A stretch of 64,000 nucleotides of DNA from Hemibagrus wyckioides (taxonomy: Eukaryota > Chordata > Actinopteri > Siluriformes > Bagridae). The DNA lies in the NCBI RefSeq assembly GCF_019097595.1, contig NC_080716.1:29515901-29579900 (forward strand), in the 5' to 3' direction. Under the pieces are notes generated by a model. The model made no database searches and was not told where the DNA came from. It saw nothing but the letters and a program-made list of their open reading frames with translations. Numbering within the stretch: position 1 is the first letter of the stretch; each line of letters starts with the position of its first letter. Shown here one piece after another: positions 21,001 to 33,000 of the stretch. Position numbers and translations under genes: made by a program.

Positions 21001-24000
21001 TGTATATTCTCTTCAGTCCTGTCCATGTCCCACTTCTTCTTGGCTAACCTCTTCCTCTGGATACTATCCTGAACTTCCTCATTCCACCACCAAGTCTCCT
21101 TATCTTCTTTCCTCCTTCCCGATGACACACCCAGCACCTTTCTTCCTGTCTCCCTGATCACTTCTGCTGTAGTTTCCCAGTCATCTGGCAGCACTACCTG
21201 ACCACCCAGAGCCTGCCTCAACTTCTGTCTAAATTCCTCACAACATTCCTCCTTTTTCAGCTTCCACCGCTTGGTTTTCTTCTCTGTCTCTATCTTTGAC
21301 CTCTTCTTCTCACAGACCATCAAAGTCATCCTACACACCACCATCCTATGCTGTCTGGCTACACTCTCTCCCACTACCACTTTACAGTCACTAATCTCTT
21401 TCAGATTGCCTCTTCTACATAGTTGTTTATGACAAATTCTGAGGCTGCCACTTGCATCATGGGCTTGGATTCCTTTTCCTGTCTGACAGGAGTGATCTCC
21501 TGCTGTTGTAGTGAATTGTAGTGAACATTTTTCTGCTGCTTGTGGGCAGCGGTGTGGGCACGGCCTTCACAATATAGAAAGGTTTAAACAAAACCATGTG
21601 AACATTAACTCAAAAATCAGAGAAAATGTCTTATGACCTACATTTCCATTTTTGTTACTATTATGGTCTGTACAGAGATGTTCACTATAATTCACCTTAA
21701 TACTAAACTAATTCACAGAACTTTAAAAAAAAAAAAATCACCTATCCATGTGAAAAATAAGAGCAGAATTTTTGTGCAGAAACAAGCGCTTCTCATTAGT
21801 ACTGTACACACAGTGATAGTGTTAGAGGTTGTGTTAAAAAGAAAAGTAAAAGAATATATTGGGGTGATCAGGTTTGCTTAGGACCACTAGTGATGTTCCT
21901 CACATGAGAAGATGTGATCGAATTCAGGAAACCTTTTATGCTGGTTATAGTTCCAGTAAATCTAGAGCTTATACTGGAGACCCCAGAAGCACATGCAGGA
22001 CATCCACATTCAAGATGAAAATGTGAAACTTCAAACAGAGAAAATATTTTATAAACTACAGTAACATTTTTGTCACTATTATGGTCTGTATTGTGAAGCA
22101 CCTCAGTGTGATAAGTTCATTCTAATACAAACTAACACCAATCTGTTGTTTAGTTTTATTCACTTCTTATTAGACTTGTGCACTGACACACACAGGGCAG
22201 TGACAGCTTTAGAGGCCTGAAGACAGAGACAAGTTAGCAGTTGTTGTTTAGCTTCTTTTTTTGTGTGTTCAGCAGTGAAGAAGGGGAGGAGGTGTGAAGC
22301 TGGATGTGTTAAAGCAATAACTGACTTTTCAAGCTGAAAATATTTGCTTGTTGCATGCATAAATATTGTTGATGACAAATTCCATGGCCCATGAGGAACT
22401 AATAGGTCACTGTAGTTTCTGAGTTCATTATAGACACTAATTCTTTGCTGTCACAAGCGGACAGATGAAATGGCAGATCTGTGATGGTGTGAAAGTCCCC
22501 AAGTGTCCATGGCTGTCTCCTGGTCCACACAGATCCATTCACACCATCAGTGAGCACCACCAAGCCACAAGACTCTGACCAGGGGTAGAGGCAGTGGTCA
22601 CACTTGAAACTCAGAACACTGGGAGCTCAGGAGTGGGGTGTATAGCTTGACAGAGAAAGACAGAGAGAGAAAGAGAAAGATATTAAGTATGCTTCTGATC
22701 ATGTGATGTTTAAAGATGTTTAAATAACTAAAGCTGAAAGCCAGAAGGTGACAGACATGGAGGCTTCCCGGGACATAAAGCATCCAACCACTTCACAGTC
22801 AGCAAACCTGAGCGACTTGCGAGGGTGGTAAGATGACAGCATCCAAACATCCCAGTACACCAAACACTCTATGCCCATGAACCTTCCAGATCTGCTCCTT
22901 TACTTAAGAAAAACTATACATTGAAAGCTTGACTAAACAAATGTGTCTTCAGGCTGAACTTAAACACTGAGACTGTGTCTGAATCCTGAACACTCTCCTA
23001 CTACCGCTTTACAGTCACTAATCTCTTTCAGACTGACTCTTCTACACAGTTGTTGATGACAAATTCTGAGGCTGCCACCTGCATCATGGGCTTGGATTCC
23101 TTTTCCTGTCTGACATGAGTGATCTTCTGCTGTTGTAGTCAAATTGCCTCAAAGTTCCATGTTTTGTGCATTCTGAGATTCTGCTTGAAGAGTGGCTGTA
23201 TGACATATGCTGCATTCAGGAGGCTGGGTGGAAGGCAAAAAAAGTGTTCTTTTATTCAGTGCACTTTTGGGTAAAGGACAGTGGAGGGATGGAAGGTGCA
23301 TGGAGGAGCAGAGGTGCTAGCATGCAGGCAAAAATAGAACTTGACCGCCCGAGCATGATAAGCTCCATGATACATTCACTGTATCTCCAGGAGGTAAGAA
23401 GCTCTTGCTGCCACCTGATTGGCTGCCTGTTTGGCTCTCTTCTGCCACCCTGTCCTGCAGCCTCGCTAACTCCTGCTTTCCTCAGTGAGGCTGTTGAAAT
23501 TGTTCTGTTCTTTCAGCACTCATGCAGTAGAGAGGAGCATTTTTCTGCTGCTTGTGGGCAGCGGTGTGGGCACGGCCTTCACTATATAGAAAGGTTTAAA
23601 CAAAACCATGTGAACATTAACTAAAAATACAGAGAAAATGTCTTATAACCTACATTTCCGTTTCTATTATGGTCTGTACAGAGATGTTCACTATAATACA
23701 CCTTAATACTAAACTAATGCACATCACATTAAAAAAAAAAATCACCAATCATGTTTTACAAATTATCACTAATTATTATTTCCAACAATATTTTTGTGCA
23801 GAAACAAGCACTTCTCATTAGTCCTGTACACACAGTACACACAGTGATAGTGTTAGAGGTTGTGTTAAAAAGAAATGTATAAGAATATTTTGGGGTTATC
23901 AGGTTTGCTCAGGACCTTTAGTGATGTTCCTCACATGAGAAGATGTGATCGATATTCAGGAAACCTTTTATGCTGGTTATAGTTGCAGTCAATCTAGAGC

Positions 24001-27000
24001 TTATACTGGAGACCCCAGAAGCACATCCAGGACATCCACATTCAGGAAGAAAATGTTAAACCTCCAACAGAGAAAATACTTTATAACCTACTGGAACATT
24101 TTTGTTGCTATTATGGTCTGTACTGTGAAGCATCTCAGTGTGATAGGTTCATTCTAATACACACTATTGTTTAGTTTTATTCACTCATGTTGGTCAAATC
24201 TGTCAAAGAATTTTGCAGAAATAAACACTTATTATTAGCCTTGTACTCTGACACACAGGGCAGTGACAGCTTTAGAGACCTGAAGACAGAGACAAGTTGG
24301 CAGTTATGGATTAGCTTCTTTTTTTCTCTGTTCAGCAGTGAGGAAGGGGAGGAGGTGTGAAGCTGGATGTGTTAAAGCAATAACTGACTTTTCAAGCTGA
24401 AAATATTTGCATGTTACATGCATAAATATTGTCGATGACAAATTCTGAGTCTATCACCTGCATCATGCAGTAAAAATCAAGATGCATTAGACCAGATGTC
24501 CAGTTTTTAAATGGTCAGTTTGGATGATCCTGTGTCTTCTTTAGGCTTGGATTCCTTTTCTTGTCTGACAGGAGTGTTCTTCTGCTGTTGTGGTCTATCC
24601 GCCTCAAAGTTTCATGTTTTGTGCATTCTGAGATTCTGCTTAAAGAGTGGCTGTTTGAGATATGCTGCATTCAGGAGGCTGGGTAGAGTCCAAAAAAGTC
24701 TTATTTTATGCAGTGCAGTTTTGGGTAAAGGACAGTGGAGGGATGGAAGGTGCATGGAGGAGCAGAGGTGCTATCATGCAGTGGTGAAACATGCTAAACA
24801 TGCAGAGGTCCCAAACATGCTAAGCCCCATGACATGCACCCAGAAGCTCAAGGAGTGGCTCTTGCCTCTGCCTGATTGGCTTTTTTCTTACGCCCTGTCC
24901 TGCAGCCTCACTAACTAATTCACACTAATTCACAATTCACACTAATACCAAACTATTGTCTAGTTTTATTTACTTATTTGGGTCAAATTTATCTAAGAAT
25001 TATGCAGAAACAAAAACTTCTCATTAGCCTTGTACTCTGACACACACAGGGCAGTGACAGCTTTAGAGGCCTGAGGACAGAGACAAGTTGGCAGTTGTGG
25101 TTTAGCTTCTTTTTTTTTCTCTGTTCAGCAGTGAAGAAGGGGAGGAGGTGTGAAGCTGGATGTGTTAAAGCAGTAACTGACTTTTCAAGATGAAAATATT
25201 TGCACATTGCATGCATTCAAGATGTTGATGACAAAGTCTACCATCTGCATCATGTAGTAAAAATCAAGATGCATTAGACCAGATCTCAAGTTTTTAAATG
25301 ATCAGTATGTGTGAACCTGTGTCCACTCTGGGCTTTGATTCCTTTTCTTGTCTGACAGGAGTGATCTTCTGCTGTTGTGGTCTATTCAGCTCAAAGTTCC
25401 ATGTTTTGTCGATTCTGAGATTCTGCTTAAAGAGTGGGTGTTTGAGATATGCTGCATTCAGGAGGCTGGGTGGAGGGCAATAAAAGTTATTTTATTCAGT
25501 GCTCTTTTGGGTAAAGGGCAGTGGAGGGATGGAAGGTGCATGAAAGGACAGAGGTGCTAGTGTGAGGCTGTGAAGCTGGGGGTTCCAGGTGGGCAAAGAC
25601 AGAACTTAAGTTACTGCACCGAACATGCTAAGCCCCATGATACTCTCCCTGAAGCTCCAGGAGGGTGAGGAGCTCTTACCAACACCTGATTTGCTGTCTG
25701 TTTGGCTCTCTTCTGCTGCCCCGCCCTGCAGCCTCGCTAACTCCTTAATACAAAACAAATGCACAGCACATTTTCCAAAAATAATCACAAATCCTGATTT
25801 ACTGAACATGACTATTTATTATCTCTATGTTAAAAATAAGGGCAAAAATTGTACAGGAATCTCATTAGTCTTGTACACAGACAGAGCAGTGACCATGTTA
25901 AAGAACTGAGGGCAGAGGGTGGCCCTACAACTGCTGTTCTCAGAGCATCTTCTAACTTATCAAAATAAATATTAAACAATTAATGGTTTTTCTAAAGAAA
26001 CAACTAGGTTTCAAATGCAATCTACAAATTCAGGGATGAATTCATAATATGGCCCTGGAGGTCTGTAAATAAGAATTAGTGGAATCAACTCGTAGACTAG
26101 GTAGACTTCCTGTCCATATGAGTAATAAATAATGATAATGAATTTATATGTGGGATTGCTGCTGCAGCAGGTTGTGTTATCTTTAGAAAAATTGTAACAA
26201 GAACATATTGGGGTGCTTGCTCAGGACCAAAGAAAGGGAGAGTGGTAGAATGTAGCAGGCATGGAGAGTAGTGTTGCTCTTCTCCCAGTTCTAGGCCTTT
26301 TGCTCAATAAAAGTTACGAGCCGTCCATATTTTCAAGTCCATCATCTTTATTCAGATCAACCCACGGGCAGCTAAATCCCACACCATACTATGACACTTA
26401 TTATAATAAAATACACTATATGTATAATAATTCTTATTTAAAAATTCAGGTTTCATCATTTTTGCTATTCATCATCCTCAGAAACTTTTTCCTGGTCAGA
26501 AGCTGCAGTGCTCGCCTATAGAATGAATTTAGAAGTTGGGAATGCCGGTGCAGCAGGTTGTGTTATCTCTAAAAAGAAATTGTAAAAAGAATCTATTGGG
26601 GTGCTCAGGTTTGCTCTGGACCACTAATGATGTTCCTCACATGAGAAGAAGGTGCTGTGCTATGATTGACTTCAAGAAACATTTTATACTGGTTAAGGTA
26701 ACATTTTTGTTACTATTATGGGCTGTACTGTGAAGCATCTCAGTGTAATAAGTTCGTAACATCAAACTATTGTCTAGTTTTATTCACTTATGTGGGTCAA
26801 ATTTATCAAAGAATTATGCAGAAATAAACACTTCTCATTAGCCTTGTACACTGACACACACATGGCAGTGACAGTTTTAGAGGCCTGAGGACAGAGACAA
26901 TCCTCTGTATGACCCAGTGGTCAATAATTTTGTAGCAGCAATTTTATTATTCATCATTAATCAGTATCACACACTCTAACACACTTTTTCATATACACTA

Positions 27001-30000
27001 TATTTCCAAAAGTATTCGCTCACCCATCCAAATAATCAGAATCAGGTGTTCCAATCACTTCCATGGCCACAGGTGTATAAAATCAAGCACCTAGGCATGC
27101 AGACTGTTTTTACAAACATTTGTGAAAGAATGGGTCGCTCTCAGGAGCTCAGTGAATTCCAGCGTGGAACTGTGATAGGATGCCACCTGTGCAACAAATC
27201 CAGTCGTGAAATTTCCTCACTCCTAAATATTCCACAGTCAACTGTCAGCTGTATTATAAGAACGTGGAAGTGTTTGGGAACGACAGCAACTCAGCCACGA
27301 AGTGGTAGGCCACGTAAACTGACGGAGCGGGGTCAGCAGATGCTGAGGCGCATAGTGCGAAGAGGTCGCCAACTTTCTGCAGAGTCAATCGCTACAGACC
27401 TCCAAACTTCATGTGCCCTTCAGATTAGCTCAAGAACAGTGCTCAGAGAGCTTCATGAAATGGGTTTCCATGGCCGAGCAGCTGCATCCAAGCCATACAT
27501 CACCAAGTGCAATGCAAAGCGTGGGATGCAGTGGTGTAAAGCACGCCGCCACTGGACTCTAGAGCAGTGGAGACGCGTTCTCTGGAGTGACGAATCGCGC
27601 TTCTCCATCTGGCAATCTGATGGACGAGTCTGGGTTTGGCGGTTGCCAGGAGAACGGTACTTGTCTGACTGCATTGTGCCAAGTGTAAAGTTTGGTGGAG
27701 GGGGGATTATGGTGTGGGGTTGTTTTTCAGGAGCTGGGCTTGGCCCCTTAGTTCCAGTGAAAGGAACTCTGAATGCTTCAGCATACCAAGACATTTTGGA
27801 CAATTCCATGCTCCCAACTTTGTGGGAACAGTTTGGAGCTGGCCCCTTCCTCTTCCAACATGACTGTGCACCAGTGCACAAAGCAAGGTCCATAAAGACA
27901 TGGATGACAGAGTCTGGTGTGGATGAACTTGACTGGCCTGCACAGAGTCCTGACCTCAACCCGATAGAACACCTTTGGGATGAATTAGAGCGGAGACTGA
28001 GAGCCAGGCCTTCTCGTCCAACATCAGTGTGTGACCTCACAAATGCGCTTCTGGAAGAATGGTCAAAAATTCCCATAAACACACTCCTAAACCTTGTGGA
28101 CAGCCTTCCCAGAAGAGTTGAAGCTGTTATAGCTGCAAAGGGTGGACCGACGTCATATTGAACCCTATGGATTAGGAATGGGATATAGGTTTAAATACTA
28201 CACTGTAAAAAAAAAATTGTAAAAAAACGGACATATTCCGGCAGCTGGAGTGCCAATAATATTTTGTAAAATAACAGGAAAAAACCATCTTGTAAAATTA
28301 CAGTAATTTTCCATTATTAAAATACAGTTTTTTGCTTTAATTTTACATGAGATATTGTGTATTTTTGTTTGGCTTTTAATGTTTAAAAAACAAAATTTTG
28401 GGAAATTTAGAGACTCCAATCAACCTTGTCTTTGGACTGTGGGAGGAATCCAGGAAATATCTACAGAAACACAGAGAGCAGGACCAAGACTCGAATCAAT
28501 GATGCCGGTAGTGTAAGGCAAACGTGCTAACCACTAAAGCTTTCCCTTGTTACTCCCACTAAGGAATATATATCGAAAACCTCTCCTCCTGAGAGCTGCC
28601 ACTATTGTTCAAATCTGAGTTTAGGACAGCAGCAGAGCTCCTGATAATCCACGGTTTTTGACCTCTATCAGGTGGCTCTGATAGGTGGGTTTGCTGTTAT
28701 AGGAACGATGTCACCTGACAGGAAGTATATTAAATAATGGTCCAATTTATATATTGCGTTTATTTTGATGCATTCATGTCCTACGTAAACTGTATTTCAT
28801 CCATATTTAAATGATTTTGGTTAATGTAGACAGAAAGCAGTGCATAGATTTCGAGATTCCTAAGCATCTAGGAATGTTAGATTAGACATTACACACTAAT
28901 AAAACCACATTTATTCAACGTTTTGTTGTAAAAAAAAAATGTATTTTAACAGTCCTTTAGTGTGAAAGAAACAAAAATTTCTTTAAAAAAAATGGAAATT
29001 TTATGTTTATTTACAGTTACAAACTTTCTTAGACATGTAAATTCACAGTATATTTTGGTCAAATTAGTAATATTCTGTGTATTTTAAAAATACAGGAAAA
29101 ATCTGTAAAAATTAACAGTAAAAATTCTGTAAAAGTACAATTTTTTTACAGTGTACATTAGAATTAATTATCAAACATAAAATATTACAGTAAATTTATT
29201 AGGAATTTTCTCCTTCATGGTCCAGACTTTAGGTGGACAGGAGATAAACAGTAAAGTGGAACCACATATAAATGAGAAAATGGACCAGAATCTCTTACTC
29301 CAACAAGAGAGTACAGACCTTTAATAAAATCCAACTTATTAACATTTATGTCATGTTCTGTTTCTGTTTCCTTTTCAGTGCTGATTTCACTTATACCAGT
29401 GGCCCAGGCTCAAGGTGATTTATATATAGTTATTCTTTATATTGTCTGGAGATTTGATTTGTTTTGGGGCTGAGAAGGTTTATTAATTTGTTCCTTTTTT
29501 TAAAAATGCTTAAAAATGCAGTTAAGTTAGTAAAAGCAGTTTATAAATGCAACAACAGATTTGAATAGTTTTACACTGCTTAAATATCTTAACATATTAA
29601 ATATAAAACAGCACAAGTTTAATGACAGCAGCACAAGAGAGTAACTGACATAACTAGTACTAAATAAAATGCTCCATGATGCCCCTGATTTCTTAATATT
29701 AAGCAGGTTACACATATCAGTATCAACAAGTAACAAAAACATGTACTCACACTCACTCTAAACATGATATTAGTAGTGTAGACTTGGGAATGACTTTATG
29801 TAAGGTTTATTAACAACAGAATGTTTTATAGGGAGTCCTAAAGCTGTGGTGTCAATAAACCCTGATACACATGTGTTCATTGGAGAGAATGTTACTCTCA
29901 GATGTGACATACAGGGAGGAGGAGACACTCAGTGGACTTACAGCTGGAGGAGAAATAATACTGAACTCTCAGAGGGAGAAGAGAGATACTACCTAGGCAA

Positions 30001-33000
30001 CGCAATGCAGGAGATCACAGTCTGGCATGTTAAAGACTCTGACAGTGGTACCTACACCTGCAGTATAAATGGGAGAGACTCTCAGAGCTCAGAGATCAGT
30101 GATGTTACACTGACAGTATCAGGTGAGTCTGTGGGTGTTTTTATTTCTTATTTAATGTTAACTTACATTTCTAGGGTTTAGCGATTGAGCTGTCAGTAAC
30201 TGAGTCCCTGTTTCTTTAATGTTTCACTTCCCTGTCTAGTAGACACCACTTTCTTTCACAAGAATCATCATGTCTTTTTCAGTAGCATCTGGGTTTTATA
30301 TTAAGTGTGCAGTATAATTGTGGTGAGCTAGTTTGATTAATAGAACACAGTGAACATTAAAAAAGAAGGCAGTAATTCTCACCTTGTGTTGGCTCTGCCA
30401 TTGTCTGATTAATTAGGAGATAATCATTGGATAAGCATTGGAATTATAAGGTTTTATCTAAGAATTCTCTAATTTTGAGAGATCAGCATCATCCACATCA
30501 GTCTCTGTCTCATCAGCTGAGGTAAAGTCCCTCACTGCATTTAAACTGCCTCATTATCTTCTCTCCACTTCTTACAGTAACACCCCTGTGGAAATAATCC
30601 CTGTTTCACTTCTGTTCTGTTGAATCTATTTCTAGTTACTAATGTCTTTGTATTGGCTCATTTAAATATTTTATAACTGCGTGTCATGTTTGAGAGATGC
30701 AGCCAGTTATACCCAAGGGCAGGATAATAACAGGCCTTGTGTTTGTTAACTAAAAATAACACAAACTGCACAATGTATCTAACATAACATGAAATAAAGA
30801 AAACACAAATACCAGAAAGCCTCACAGACAACAAAGACTCAACCTAGAAAAACCTAATACAAACTAAAGGAACCAAATGCAACAACAAACATAACAAACC
30901 CCCAACTGAGTGTCTCTTCAGTGTCTTTATGTTGAATGAAAAAGTCCTCTGTCATGGTTTTAAAATATGAAGCCTTTTTGTGAAGTGTTGTCTTTTTCAG
31001 TAAAATAAATTTTTCTGTTCATCCCCACATATGTTCATTAACTAGCATATTTATAGAAATACATTTTTAAGAAAGCCAAAAGTCAGATTGAACAATACAT
31101 TTTCAAATATTTGAACTGGCATGTGTAGTAAACCTCTAAAGGGGGATAAATTACAAATTCTTAAATGTATCTCTTCTGTGTCCTTAAGGCAAATTAAAAA
31201 AGTCCTCTATCAAGGCTTTACAGCATGAATACATGTTTCTGCTCATTTTTAAGGAAATGCAGATCTGTTCAGATTGTGGTGAATGATTTGTGCAGGATCC
31301 ATAAAATAACAATCTACAATCAGTAAATTCTACATTTCAATCCAATCATGAATTTTGTTACATAGAAAATATACTGAATACCAGCCATGAAAGAAAACAT
31401 ACATCTGTAACATCTGGTATCAAATGTTAAATATAAATGTTTGTTGTAGACACAAAGCATCTGTTAGACACAGTGAATCTACTGCTTATGTTGTAAAGTG
31501 AAAAGCAGCTCTGACTCCTTCATCATTTCATACCAACAGCAAAACCCAAACCGACTGTGAGAGTGACTCCTCAGAGCTCCGTCTACACTGGAGACACCGT
31601 CACTCTGAGCTGTGAGCTGCAGCAGGAGACTGGATGGAAGTTTCAGTGGCGGAAAAATAATCAGTCATTAAAGAATCTGAACAATAAACAAGAGAACAGA
31701 CTTAATGTGACAGAAGATAATGCAGGAGAAACAGAGTACAAATGTCGAGCTCGCAGGAAAAAGTACTACACAAAGTTCAGTGATCCTGTCAAGATTACAG
31801 TGAGAGGTATGTCATAGTTCTTTTCCTTTTTTCATCACATGTGTTTTAGAAGGGGTAAGAAAAAATATTGCTTAATTATTGTAATTCTTTGTTATTCCAG
31901 AATTTTTAAAAGTATTTCTCACTGGGGACACCTGAAGACATTCATAAAAAGCTTCTTACTGTGTATTAAGTAAATCTAGAAAAGAAATTGTATTTCCTGT
32001 GTAACAGAGAGACCATGGGCAGTACTGAGTGTATCTCCACAGAGCTGGCTGACTGAAGGAGACTCAGTGACTCTAAGCTGTGAGGTTACAGACTCCTCTA
32101 CAGACTGGACATTCAGCTGGTACACAGTTGTTCCCTACAGAGACGGCTTAACTGGAATAAATAATAATGGTGGCTATAGCGTGTATGTGGAGCTCCTCTC
32201 AGACAGCAGCAGAGGATCTGGAGGCAAATACACTCTCAGTCCTGCTGCTCTTAATCACACAGGAGTTTATATGTGCAGAGGAGAGAGAGGAGAACCAGCC
32301 TTTCACTCACAGTACAGCAATCCACAGCCACTATGGATCACTGGTGAGGAAAATTAACTGTTGTGTTGAAGTGTAGAATATAAAAGTGTGAATGTAAGAT
32401 CAGATTAGAGGCTCATTGTCATGATGTTCATTGTGCTCCTCTGTATATCGTGATGTCTCCACCCCTTGTCATTGAGTCATTTTTCTTGGTAAAATGCAAA
32501 AAAAAAAAAAAAAACTTTTAATTTACAGCAAATTCCTTGTGTTTTTATTATTGAATGTTCTTGCTTTAGTTTTTTTAATTTATATGCCTCATTTTTTTTG
32601 TTTAAGGTGAATCTCCTCCAGTCTCTCTGATCATCAATCCCAGCAGAATTCAACACTTTACTAATGACTCTCTCTCACTGAGCTGTGAGGACCAGAGTAA
32701 CTCTACTGGATGGACAGTGAGACGATACACACACAGTGAGAGAGTGTTAGATTGTTCACACTGGGGATCAGTTACAGGATCTACATGTAACATCAGCTCC
32801 CTCTCCACATCCTACACTGGAGTTTACTGGTGTGAGTCTGAATCTGGAGAAAACAGTAATCCTGTCCACATCACAGTGCATGGTGGGTCTTCATGTAGTG
32901 TGTTTAATGTTAAAGGAAAAGAGAAATGTTCTGAGTATGAATACATGTATGCTAGTAGTAGATACTAGTTTTACTAGTTCCAGTAAATGAGCATGGAATT

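Noticed and set aside
20434..21072. 212-codon plus-strand ORF
   Set aside because: Antisense shadow of the RTE-like LINE frame on the minus strand.
27453..28082. 209-codon minus-strand ORF
   Set aside because: Antisense shadow of the Tc1 transposase.
28405..28560. Possible tRNA gene
   Set aside because: Only degenerate SINE-like sequence; no intact A and B boxes or cloverleaf could be drawn.
29260..29345. Start codon just upstream of gene B exon 2 (ATGGACCAGAATCTC)
   Set aside because: Encodes a hydrophilic peptide that reaches a stop, has no good donor and does not make a signal peptide.
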